Assembly: GCF_028372415.1 (NCBI RefSeq)
Contig: NC_092877.1
Span: 248,801,010-248,865,009 of the forward strand
Source: Notamacropus eugenii
Lineage: Eukaryota > Chordata > Mammalia > Diprotodontia > Macropodidae
Length of the DNA stretch: 64,000 nt
Direction: 5' to 3'
The translations under genes were made by a program, and so were the position numbers. The notes beneath the pieces are model-generated. The model worked only from the letters and a program-made list of their open reading frames with translations. It was not told the DNA's origin and did not search any database. Below are positions 33,538 to 44,230 of this stretch, in pieces. How positions within the stretch are numbered: position 1 is the first letter of the stretch; every line of letters starts with the position of its first letter.

Positions 33538-33625
33538 CAGTATTGTCAAACTCAAATAGAAAAAATGTCCACTAATCTATGCATAAGTATGCCTATGGAC
33601 TGCATATTAACTTAGTGTAAGTATG
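33538..33625 (+). mobile_element. hAT-like DNA transposon fragment, left part (interrupted)
   Basis: It begins 'cagtattgtcaaactcaaatag', which has the form of a Charlie-type hAT terminal inverted repeat (CAGTG-like start, TGTCAAACTC). The following text includes 'ccactaatctatgcataagtatgcc' and 'actgcatattaacttag'. It is interrupted at 33625 by an LTR and appears to resume at 34508. Confidence 0.5.
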
Positions 33626-34507
33626 TGAATCAGTAAGCACCCCAACATACAGAGAGAGGCTTACCACCACAGGTTTTTAGATCTGCATTCATAAAAGCAA
33701 AGGGAACTTTTGAGAGGTTAACACTCACTTTAATCAAGCTCATGTATCATTCCTTTAGCCAAACACGTATGTCATTCTCCTAGTTCAGGGGAGTCAACAC
33801 CCTGAACTTCAAAGAAAATACTTTGAAATTAGAAGTCAACAGACATGGCTTCTTCTGTCTGAATTCAACAAACAGTTCCAACTCTCTAACTATAGTTACC
33901 AGAGAGGCAAGCACAACATCTGAGTTCTCAAAGATGCAGGAATCCTTAAATCAGCTTCCCAGAGTCCTCATCTGGTCAAACGAACACTTTCAGTCAGTAA
34001 GGCCCAAAGTAATTAACATACATGGTTTCCTCTGTCTGACCATAGATCATCAGACAGGTACAGCTATCTGAATATAGTTAGCAGAGAGATAAGAACAATG
34101 GCTGGTTTCTCAAAGCTGGGGGGCTCCTTAGTGACTTCCCAGAGTCTTCATCTGGCACTCAAACCTTATTACAAAAACTAAGCCCCAAAATAAAACTTCA
34201 CTCTCAGAATACTTATACACATTTTAGAGCCAGAGGCCATCCCAGTGCCTCATTAACAAAAAACTTTGGGTATTCCTACAAATCTTCCCTAATTAAACTG
34301 CCCTTTAATGGGAAGGCCTATGAATGGATGGGGAAGGTGTTTAATCACATTAACAATACACACACATATGCTATTTTTTAGCTAAAAACTCTTGTTATTT
34401 TACTTTACTCATACTAAAGACTCTAGATTAATAAAGGTAAGATTCATTAAGTCATTTGATTATACCAAAACAAAAACATCAAAACTCCTAATTTTGTTGC
34501 CATCACA
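33626..34507 (-). mobile_element. Solo LTR, family A copy 3, with internal duplication
   Basis: Third member of the family seen at 4731-5452 and 7201-7691. On the minus strand it begins TGTGATGGCAAC and ends GGTGCTTACTGATTCA. The conserved GATTAAAG again lies near the minus-strand 3' end. Flanks gtatg (33621-33625) and atatg (34508-34512) differ at one base of a 5-bp target duplication. It is 882 bp, about 160 bp longer than copy 1, because a 176-bp internal segment is duplicated in tandem (33843-34018 and 34019-34190). No retroviral genes are attached. Confidence 0.7.
33843..34190. repeat. Tandem duplication (about 176 bp x 2) inside the LTR
   Basis: The units start 'acatggcttcttctgtctga' (33843) and 'acatggtttcctctgtctga' (34019). 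Both continue through 'ctatagttaccagagag'/'atatagttagcagagag', 'ttctcaaag', 'cttcccagagtc' and 'taaggccc'/'taagcccc'. Copies 1 and 2 of the family have a single unit. Confidence 0.75.
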
Positions 34508-34665
34508 ATATGTATACATACTTAAATACAAACATACATATACACATATATATGTGCATATATGTTTTACTGTACTTTTATTTATTTTGCCAAATATTTT
34601 CCAATTTCATGTTAATCTGGTTCAGACTTCATTGGACGGCTTTGTATTCACCTCTGTTCTTGGTG
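34508..34665 (+). mobile_element. hAT-like DNA transposon fragment, right part
   Basis: After a TA-rich stretch, 'actgtacttttatttattttgccaaat' and 'ttaatctggttcagacttcattgg' continue the internal pattern of the repeat begun at 33538. The expected right inverted terminus ('gagtttgacaccactg') is absent, so the element is truncated near 34665. Confidence 0.45.
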
Positions 34666-35070
34666 AGTATAATGTCCTGATCCCTTCCCATATGTATACT
34701 GGAACATTTTTTTTTTCTCCCCTGAAAGGTTACAAGACTTTCTTGGAGTCTTGCATGACTTAGAGTACTTATCCTCCAGGTCATCTTGGGGAATAAAAAG
34801 GCCTACAAAAGAGGAATTGGGGCCATGTAAGTCTATATATTATACCCTGCTTCCCAGACACATTCCTATATTGAAATAAAGGGTACTGTGTCTACCAAAA
34901 CTTGGTGCTAGGATGTTTTTGTTGAGTATCCTTTTTATGATATGGCTAAATAAAACCCCATTAATTTCCTTGAGAATTCACTGCAAATGTTTCATTTCAT
35001 TACAACATTGGACCTGACCTAAAAGGGTATTGGTCTGAGTTAGACTCACCCCTAAAATTAGGGAATGTAA
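34666..35070 (+). mobile_element. Probable LTR plus short internal remnant, sense
   Basis: In plus orientation there is a TATA-like 'aataaaaag' (34792-34800), AATAAA at 34875-34880 and again at 34949-34954, and a terminus 'tttcattaca' near 35004. A TGG follows within a few bases (35009) in a position where a primer-binding site would lie. The layout fits a compact retroviral LTR, and the family differs from family A. Ends and target duplication could not be fixed. Confidence 0.4.
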
Positions 35071-35410
35071 GGTATGAAGATGACAAGGGAAGGCATTACA
35101 AGCATGTAATGGCACAAGCATGGAGGATAGTTTCAGAGGAGACAGAAACAAATGAGAATTGAAATGTCAAGAGTGAGGAGTAGGAAAGTCTAATTTGGAA
35201 GAAACAAAAAGTGTGTGAAGATAATTGATGTGTAATAAGGTTGAAATGGTACCTTGGAATCATACTACAAATGTCTTTCAATGGCAAATTAACTTGAATT
35301 TTATCATAGAGAAAATAAAGCCATTGTAAGTTTTTTTTGAGCAGTGCAGTGACATGGTCAGATTTAAGTATTAAAAGTACCACTTTGACAACTTATGGAG
35401 GACGGATTGG
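35071..35410 (-). mobile_element. L2 LINE, antisense
   Basis: The antisense L2 phrases are 'gtgtgtgaagataattgatgtgtaataaggttgaaatgg', 'gaattttatcatagagaaaataaagccattg' and 'gagcagtgcagtgacatggtcagatttaagtattaaaagtaccactttgacaac', the last ending 'gaggacggattgga'. Confidence 0.7.
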
Positions 35411-35411
35411 A

Positions 35412-35565
35412 GATACATACATACATATATATATATACACACACACATATATGTATATATATATACACACATATATGCATATATATGTGTGTATATATGT
35501 ATGTATATATATGTGTGTGTGTATATATGTATGTATATATATACATATATATGTATACACACACA
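35412..35565. repeat. (TA)n/(CA)n/(TATG)n tract
   Basis: About 150 bp of alternating TA, CA, TG and ATGT units with several short self-complementary pieces. Confidence 0.9.
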
Positions 35566-37356
35566 TTTATATAAGTTTGATCGGCATTTTTTCAGTGAAA
35601 CCACTATTCAGGGGTAAAAAAAATTCTTATTGTGTCGCACATTAAATGAAATATAAAAACTAAATGTAGTTCTGTTTCTTTTCTTTCTTTCTTTCTTTTT
35701 TTTTTTTTTGTGCTGACATAGGTTAGAGTTTTGCATAAGTATATAGCTAGTATTCCTAGTTGTTTAATTTGACTTACTACCCAATTATGGGCAATACTAA
35801 AGATTTAGTATGATGAAACTAGATTAAATATCCTTTGTGGCTTCTTTAGTCTTATAATGCAATTTTATCAAAGAAACAAAAGATTCATACACTTTTCTTT
35901 CCCTTATGCAACAATGAGTTGTACTTCATTTTTTTTCTTCTTTAATTCTGATTTCATTTAAGATAAAGACAATTTCTTTCCTGTTAGCAACGAATATTAT
36001 TATTATTGTGAGAAATTCATTCTGTCACCATCTAGTTATTCATGTTGATTATTTTTTTGCCTTATAATATAAAATAGTCTATACAAACATTTCCAATTTA
36101 CTGACTTGCAATTAAAAAAGGGATAGTTAAGCTTTTATTGAAACAACTCATTTTCCAGTTGACCTCTCAACGATTTTTTTTTTTATGTCTCAGGTTGAAT
36201 GACATTTAAGTGAATGATGCATTTTTGCTTATGCAGTCTCCAAACATTAACTGTATAAAACAAGACATACGAAATGCTTTAGTTTTCTCAAAATACTTGA
36301 TACCATAAAGATAGCACTTTAAAAGCAGGACAGGGAAGGAATAAAACACTTTCAAGTTGGTTTTAGATAAAATATAATGAAAACCAAGTTCGCTTGGCAT
36401 AAAGTTCCAAGATGGGCATATTAAGTCAAACTAATGATTATTGTCAAATAGATCAAGTTGTGTGGGCTACTAAATCCTCCGTTATTTTACCAGAGCATTT
36501 CTCTTATTTTATAGACAAATTATACTGTGAGTAATGTAACAGAAGTGAAATTTCCCTTGTTGATGATGAGATCACATTCAACCAAAATAATTAACTGTAC
36601 ATGTTTTTCTCTCATTTTTATACCTATTCAAATATATTTTATACCTATAAAATGTGTTTTATAGGTATAGAACATTTCATATCTATATCTATCTATTTAT
36701 ATCTTTATGTATACAACTGTAACTTCATTCAGACATGATATGGGTGAAGGGATAGAATAAAGCCTTAAAGAGATTTAGACACACACTTAAATAAAGAATG
36801 CTTGTAGAAATGCTTAAAATACCGGAAAGGAGAAAAGCTAACAAATTCTAAGCTATATAAGGAATGCTTGTACAATGATAGCACTCAATTTGTGAAGTTG
36901 TTTGGTTGCTGTAAGGCAATGAAATTGTCTCTTGTCTTTCAGTGATTAATTTGTAATTTATACATGTTTCTAAAATATGAATTACACAGTCTCTACCAAT
37001 GTTAAAGCTATACATGTAGTCATTTGTTCAGTAGTCACCCAGAACAATTTTGTATGAATAGTTAAAAAAATAATTTGGAGCTTAAAATAATTCTTGGCCT
37101 TGCTAGCCATTCAAAAGAAAGCTTTTTCATTCAGTTTGGTTTTCCGGAGTGTTATGATGCCTCCAATAAACGTACTTTATAATTTCACAAGAGGAAGAAA
37201 TCAAAAAAATTACCACTATTTTTCTCTGCTTTTTTATATGTAAAATATTACTTTAATAATATCTGCTTAAAAAAATATGGTTCATTGGAAGAGCTATTTT
37301 TTTTTACTTCTAAAAGTTTGCTAAGTCATCTTTGAAAATGTACTGCCTCAAGTGTT

Positions 37357-37358
<2 letters not shown>
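35566..37358. other. Repeat-poor A+T-rich sequence
   Basis: Apart from a CTTT/T-rich tract at about 35680-35710, I see no interspersed repeat, gene or RNA in this 1.8-kb stretch. Confidence 0.45.
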
Positions 37359-37389
<31 letters not shown>

Positions 37390-37402
37390 ATGTGTGTGTG
37401 CA

Positions 37403-37477
<75 letters not shown>
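37359..37477. repeat. (TG)n-(GA)n compound microsatellite
   Basis: TG repeats with CATG interruptions (37359-37412) switch to about 32 GA units (37415-37477). Confidence 0.95.
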
Positions 37478-37481
<4 letters not shown>

Positions 37482-37859
37482 GCAGTTGAAAGGTACAGAG
37501 GAATGTCTCAGAATCCTCCATTTCCTTTAAAGTTTGGCTCACATGCCATCCCATACATGAGGCTATTTTGTTTGTTTATTCCTTATCCATCCAACTGCTG
37601 TTTTTTTCCTGTCTGAAATTATCTTTTATTTGTATTGGTATTTATTGTCTATTTAATTTGCATATGCATTTCCTTAATGCAATGTAAACACTACTAACCC
37701 ATACAACTGAGTATATACATATGTATATATGGGTATAGAGATGACCCAATATTGGACGGAATGTAATATGACTAGTATATTCAAATGTCTTACCCTGCGT
37801 TCACTTTGGAATGAAAATGATGCTTGTGGAATATAACAGAACTAAATCTCAATGTTTTA

Positions 37860-37945
37860 TACACACACACACACATATGCAAATATGTGTGTATGTGTAT
37901 GTATATATTTATACACACATATATGTATATATGTATGTGTCTAAA
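37860..37945. repeat. (CA)n/(TA)n tract
   Basis: CA repeats are followed by TG/TA-rich alternating sequence. Confidence 0.85.
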
Positions 37946-37959
37946 TATATTTGTCTTTT

Positions 37960-38160
37960 AGACATCAGCATGGTATAGCAAAAATAATCATGGATCTGGA
38001 GAAAGAATATATGAGTTCAAATCCCACTTCTGCCATTTCTTTCCTGTGTGACTTTTGGAAAATCACTTTTCTCTGTTTATTTAATTCTTTCACCTGAAAA
38101 ATGAAGTGATTATGTTGTTTCTAAGGTCCCTTCTAACTCTAATTCTTTAATCCAATTATT
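37960..38160 (+). mobile_element. MIR3/CORE-type SINE
   Basis: The sense pattern reads 'agcatggtatagcaaaaataatcatggatctgga', 'gagttcaaatcccacttctgcc', 'cctgtgtgacttttgg' and 'ctaaggtcccttctaactctaattctttaatcc'. The last is the characteristic 3' end of this group. Confidence 0.75.
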
Positions 38161-39225
38161 CAGTTCAGCTCCAGTTAATATGCCAGCTACCTTATTTGTA
38201 TAAAGTATCCCAAAATGTTCTGGTCCAATTAGTTTCAAGAATTCAATAATGTCACAATTATCTTAAAGTTGAGAGAAAAGATACTAAAAATGAATTCCTG
38301 ATATGAAGAAAGAGGATGTTAAATTAAATAGCATTGTGTTCCTTTTTAGATGAAAATTAACTTACTGCAATGTGGTAACAATAAATTTCTCCTAGTATTG
38401 TGAGTTCCTGTCCCATCAAGGAGAGTAGAAGGGACAAGAAATATTAGGGATTCATTGGATTTTGAAACCTAAGGTGAATCTACCTTCTCACAAAGAACTG
38501 TGAATTCCATAAAGACTCAGTCTCCAGGAAAGCCAGCAACATCCTCAAAAATAAAACCAAAACTATCTCCAATCAGAAAAAAAAAATATGTGGAAGCCTA
38601 GAGAAAGGGCTGGCTTTGAGGGGTAAAAAATAGTACATTTAAAAGAAACTTGGAAAGATAAAACCTGGCTCCCTCCACATACTTCACAGAACACCTCTGA
38701 AGCAACTATAAATCATTAAGCACTATTTCTTTGTAATGTTCCCCTATATTTGTTATTTTACATATCTCTATGCTTCCCTATGGTTACTATCAGAAAGTCT
38801 AGTAAAAGAATGTAAGCTTATTCCAGAGACAGCAGGGGAAGGGAGAAACTGGAAACCTATTTTGCCTTTTCTAGGACAACTGAGTAAGGAGAATCCAGAA
38901 AGAAAATGAGGTGGGGGTGAAATATTAAGCTGAGTAGAAGAACACCCAGGAAAAAATTGACAAAGAACGTCTGCCTGGTAGCAAATGAAATTTCTTGGAG
39001 CAAACTCTGTCAGCATTTATATCACTGAATGCACTGTACAAATATTCATTCAATAACTACAAGCACATACATAAGCAGTGAGGTTATTTTCATTTTTGCT
39101 ATCATTTGACTGTCTTCTAAAAATATAGTGACTTCACAAAGACTATTTTTAGTCTTTTTCTACCTATTATGTGAAGTTTAAAATTGAAAAAAAAAAAACT
39201 AGGTACAAAATGACCAAGCACTTTC
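38161..39225. other. Unassigned sequence
   Basis: I recognise no gene, RNA or confident repeat. The minus-strand open frame at 39016-38768 has no recognisable domain. Confidence 0.4.
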
Positions 39226-39550
39226 TTGCTTATGCTTTTGCATAGCCTGCCCAATATACCTTGCATATGCTATCTACTTCTGACTCTTACAATCCCTGGC
39301 TTCCTTTCATCCAAGCTGAGCTCCTACCATCTTTTACATCACAACTTTCTCTACCCCTTCAGCTAAGTGTACTTTCCAATGAAGTTGAATTGAATTTATT
39401 TTATACATGCATACTTTTATATGTAAATATCTTTTCTCTTACTTGAAGGTCAGCTCCTTAAGGACAGAATTATTCATTTTTATCTTTGTGTCCTAGAACC
39501 TAGCACTATGATAAGCGTAAAACAAATGTTTACTGATTGATGAGATGAAC
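39226..39550 (+). mobile_element. L2 LINE 3' end
   Basis: The sense L2 3' terminus reads 'gctgagctcctaccatcttttacatc', 'ctcttacttgaaggtcagctccttaaggacag', 'tctttgtgtcctagaacctagcac' and 'aacaaatgtttactgattgatga'. Confidence 0.7.
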
Positions 39551-39814
39551 TTGAAGTGTACATATTCATTTATTTTACTTTGAATTTCTTTCTTCTATGT
39601 ATTATTTTGCTAAAATGTGCTCTGTGAGAGAAGGAATAGGTGAGAAGATTCTATGAAGGAACAACTTTACTTTGTCCTGGAAATCGAAATCTAACATGTC
39701 TAGTAACCTTTTTTGTCTTCTCCATGTCCGAAGTTGCTAAGCTGGGGGTGGAGTGGGGTAAGCAAACAAAAGACTGGAGATTGGGGGATGTGAGCATGGT
39801 GTGGTGTGAGGAGG

Positions 39815-39817
<3 letters not shown>

Positions 39818-39850
<33 letters not shown>
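39818..39850. repeat. (GT)n microsatellite
   Basis: About 16 GT units. Confidence 0.95.
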
Positions 39851-39855
<5 letters not shown>

Positions 39856-40137
39856 AGATGACTTTTATGATACCTGCTCTTCTAAGATCTTCAAAAAAAG
39901 AGAAGGAAAATCACCTCATGAAAAAGCACCAAAGATGTTTCTACAGAACCCAATTTCCTATCCTTCTTATCTTTCTCTCACATAATGACTCATTTAACAC
40001 CAGAACCGGAAAACTACATTCTTCCGAAGGTGCTGTCTATCACCATATTCTGAATTCAGTACCTAAAGTTATAGGAACAGTGGTTGTTTTGAACTTCTGT
40101 TTTGTACCAGTGTTTCCCTACTTGTGATATTGTTGTT

Positions 40138-40683
40138 TGCTTGGTTGTTGCTATATATGTGGGCATGTAGGGTATGACATTTAAAACACTTTTGAGACAT
40201 AGTTTCTGGGTAATTAATCATTTTATCAATAATACTATCATTTTACTGAAAGACTCAGTGATAGTCTTGAACGTCAAAGACCCCTCATGGTGATGGGCTC
40301 AGAGTTTATATGCCTTTGGAAGAACAGGTGTTGCTGAGGATGTCAATCAACTCTGACTGGTTAACAATTAAGGAGAGGTGGACATTACAAAAAGAAGGGA
40401 GCTCACTCCAGTGAGGGGCTAGGACAGTGGACAGTGACATCATGTCTCTCTTAGAAAGAGACTATCTCTACACCCATTCCACCCCCAACCTTGAGCAATC
40501 TAGGCTAAGGATCTACCTCCATCCAAACTTGAGTTGGAACGCAATGGAGAGGAATGTACCTTATATTAGATTCCTTGTAAGGTAGGTTAGGGTCTGTCCA
40601 CTACTGAAGGAAAGTTCCATCTTCAGAGGCTAAGCTTTGTAACGAGGACTTTAGAAAGAAGCACTCTACCTCTCCCCAAATCA
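40138..40683 (-). mobile_element. Probable solo LTR, antisense (family B)
   Basis: On the minus strand this 546-bp segment begins TGATTTGGGG and ends CAACCAAGCA. It is flanked by ttgtt at 40133-40137 and 40684-40688. A TATA-like 'gcatataaactc' (plus-strand 40312-40322) lies inside, with 'aaccagtcagag' about 60 bp upstream on the minus strand. These are the expected parts of an LTR promoter. The flanking repeat is low-complexity, so the exact ends are tentative. Confidence 0.5.
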
Positions 40684-40689
40684 TTGTTT

Positions 40690-42330
40690 TTTAATAATCA
40701 TTACTCTCAATGAGATGGGGTCCACTTATTCTGACTCTTGTACTACTTTTTCTTTGTTTTTCCTGTAGACTGTGCTCTCTTGCTAATATTTTAATCTCTC
40801 CCTAATTGCTGGCTTATAAATTTAGCCAAATGTTCCTCATACATACAAAATAGTCACATTATGCTCCTATTGCTACTGACCACTGTTCTATACCTGTCTT
40901 GCCATGAGCCAAAGACCCTGAGAAAGCCATCTGTGCTTAGAGTTTCCACTTTATCTTTTCTCATTTAATATTCAGCCCTCTTCAGTGATCTATTTTTCCA
41001 TCGTTATCATTCAACTAAAACTATTTCCAAACTCATCAGTAAACTCTTAGTTACCAAATCTAATGACCTTTTCTCAAAAGTCATCTAACTTGACTTCTCT
41101 GTAACATTATCACTGTCAATCACCCTTTTCTCCTGGATGCTCTTTTAGTGGCATTTTTCTTCCCAGATTGTTCTTCTATCTGTATTGTACCTACTACTTA
41201 GTTTTCTTTGCTAGATCTTCATTCAAGTAATGTCCACTAGCGATGGGTGTTTTTCAGTATCTTGAGACCACATCTCTTCATGATGAATAGTATCTCACAT
41301 CAGCAACTCTCATGGATTTAGTTATCGTCATCAAATGCATCATTTACTACCTTTTAGATAATTCAAATTGGATAAACAACAGTCATCTCATATTTAATTT
41401 CTCCAAGATAGAAATCATTATCCTTCCTCCAAAACCTTCTTGTCTTTCAAGGATCACTAGTACTATCAAGGACATCACCATTTTCTCTGTAATGGAGGCT
41501 TAATACACCAGTGATATTCTTTGCAAATTTCTTGCTTTAATTCCCCATACTGAATCTGTTAACAATTCTTTACAATAGTTTGTGTATACACACCATAGTC
41601 TACACTTACACAGCCATCACCCTGTTGAAGGCTCTTATCACCTTATACCAGACCATTACAATTGCTTTCTGGTTAATTACCTTCATTTAAGTCTTTCCCA
41701 ATTCCATTTCCATCATATGCCTAGCTGCCAATGTGATTTTTCCAAAGTACATTTCTGGCTATACCAGCCTCCTGCTCAATAAACTCAAGTGGATTCCTGT
41801 TACATTCAGGACCAAAAATAAAATGATCTATTTGAGAAAAACCTTCACAGACATGTTCCTTCCTATCATTCTAATCTCCTTACACTTTGCTCATATATTT
41901 ATTATCTGTGATCCAAATGCACTGGCCTTTCTCTTTTGTGTTTCTCACACATAGCACTCCATCTCCTGATTCAATTTTTTCACTGGATGCCCCTTACCTC
42001 TATGACACTGTCCTACTTTATTTACACACTGGTTTGCTTCAAAAATAAACTCAAATCTGATTGTTATGCAGCGGTGTTTCCAGTTACCCCTTTTCCACTT
42101 ATCATCACTAGAAATTTACTTCGGAAATTACTGTCCATATATACTGTATTTATCCTTTTGTGTACTTATATTTAGTTTACTTTACTGTTGTTTTTATTCT
42201 CTCTCCACATTAAAATATTAGATACTTGGGGGTAGGGCCATTTTTTTTTCTTTCTTTTTCTTTTGTCCCTGGTGCTCAACATAGTTTCTAGCACATAATA
42301 ATAAGTAAATGATTGATTTACTTGCTATTT
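40690..42330 (+). mobile_element. L2/CR1-like LINE 3' region (diverged)
   Basis: The sense landmarks appear in L2 order: 'ttctcaaaagtcatctaacttgacttctctgtaac', 'ctagctgccaatgtgatttttccaaagtac', 'cctcctgctcaataaactcaagtggattcctgttacattcagg', 'ccttacactttgctcatat' and 'tggtgctcaacatagtttctagcacataataataagtaaatgattg'. Open frames of 63-79 codons here are not coding. The left limit is uncertain. Confidence 0.55.
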
Positions 42331-43595
42331 ATGTCTTATTTTTAATATTTTAATAATAAGGGGATCATCAAATTAAGCTGCCTTTGTCTTCATATATTCC
42401 AAAGTATCCTTTAAGATTTTGTCATGCATATGGAGGAACTGAGAAAAAAACCCTTAAGATATTACTTTGTTCTACTCAATATTGGATATTATTTTTAAGT
42501 CAACAATCACTAAGCAAAGTAGAATCTTATATTCTCTACGTCTTTCAACTAATTCTGTGATTGTACAGCTGTAGTCACCTGTGGATAATATGCATTAAAA
42601 ATCTGATTGTTTCTAATACCCTCTAATATCATCTTTGATGGACTCACTACATGTAGAGATTATTCTTTGCTTTCTTCTTTGGGAGCACATCAATAATTGT
42701 TTAGTACTCAGATATATTACTGATTTAAAAGATAAAAATAATTTCATAATATCTTTATCGATTTTTTCATTTTTATGTGATTTTTTTTCATTTTCTCCTT
42801 TAAATGACCTTGGAATGATATTGATTATCTCTCCAGCCAAACTGTATGATTATTTTCATTTCCATTGCTTCAAACTATTTTATATAGTGGCCTTTTTCAT
42901 AATGTTCCACCATCCTTATTTGGGATAATTTACAAATTAATTTGCATTCTATTTCAATGGCTGCCATTGTCTCTCAACTGGGCAAAGCAATCAGGTGTGT
43001 GCTGGCTGAGATATTCACTAGCCTTTTTTTCCTTCACTTCTGCTTTGGATTATAGATTTATATCTGAAATATTAGTTTTTCTATGAGTTTCTTATAATCC
43101 ATATCATGTTCGTTTCTCCATCAATTTCCCTTTATTTTAGAAACATTAACTTAAGTTCGTTGCAGAGTGATTTTACTTATGTATTTTCTTTTATTTTATC
43201 TTTGAGAGTCTAAGTAAGAAATGCATTTCCTACGGGTAATGAAGGTCGACCCTCAGATAGTCCTTTTCTTGAAGACATTGTGTATCCTGATTTTTTCAAC
43301 ATATGAAACATTTCTGAGCCTCTTGAATGAAATTCATGGTTAATCAAAAGGTTTTGTTTGATTACTGCAAAGGCAATTACAACAGCACACCTGAAGACTG
43401 CTTTTGTAAATGATTTCAAGTGTCTAATTGCTTAGTATAATGAACTCTATTTGTTTAGCAACAAACCAAGCATTGTTCAATAAAGTAAAGCATGATATTC
43501 ACAGCAACATCCTTGAGTAAGCTATGTCATGCAATAATATCAAGTATCGAAGTGAAGTTGTTTTTTCAAAGTACCATATCATCCAACCCTAGGTC
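42331..43595. other. Unassigned A+T-rich sequence
   Basis: I see no gene, RNA or confident repeat. Confidence 0.4.
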
Positions 43596-43599
43596 ACTG

Positions 43600-44095
43600 T
43601 AAGAAATCAGTGTCCAGTTAAAGCCCTCTTTCATCTTAACTAGAGGTTGACCAATCTTGGGTCTTCCTCTGTAGGCTGATCACTCACAACTCTTGCCCAC
43701 ATTCACATGTAGGCAACTCTCTGCTCCTGCTCTATGTCTTAGCTCGTGGGGACTACTCCACTCCACAGTTTCTGTTTCTAGGAAAACAAATCTCAGCAGG
43801 GCAACAACAATTCGAACCCACCCTACCAGAATCGTTATCTCAATTCACTCATAAAGGCCAACAAACAGGACTTTTGTCAAAGGAATCAACACAGACCAAC
43901 AGACAGGTCTTTCTTTCCACTATCAGAGGTTGCCTTTCAACTCTCTTCTTCGCAATGCTGGCTCACTCCTTTACCACTGGCCTTCTTCACATCTCCTTCT
44001 CTAATTTCTGGCTCTCTTTATATATACAGTTGTACTCAGCATCTGATTGGCTAGAGCCTACATATGTATCTGAAGTAAAATAAAAATAGATGAGT
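43600..44095 (-). mobile_element. Probable LTR, antisense (family C)
   Basis: On the minus strand there is a CCAAT box (complement of attgg at 44046-44050), then about 20 bp on a TATATATAAA (complement of 44018-44027), followed by a moderately G+C-rich body. This spacing is that of a retroviral U3 promoter. I could not find a canonical AATAAA or fix TG...CA ends, so family and limits are tentative. Confidence 0.45.
44018..44050 (-). promoter_or_regulatory. LTR-like CCAAT and TATA boxes
   Basis: On the minus strand CCAAT (44050-44046) precedes TATATATAAA (44027-44018) by about 18 bp. It is likely a relic U3 promoter; activity is unknown. Confidence 0.4.
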
Positions 44096-44155
44096 ACTCA
44101 TTCTCTAGTAGACGGTCATATGCAATTTGATGAACAACTAAGATTTAAATTCTCT

Positions 44156-44160
<5 letters not shown>

Positions 44161-44225
<65 letters not shown>
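44161..44225. repeat. (TC)n microsatellite
   Basis: About 32 TC units. Confidence 0.95.
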
Positions 44226-44230
<5 letters not shown>

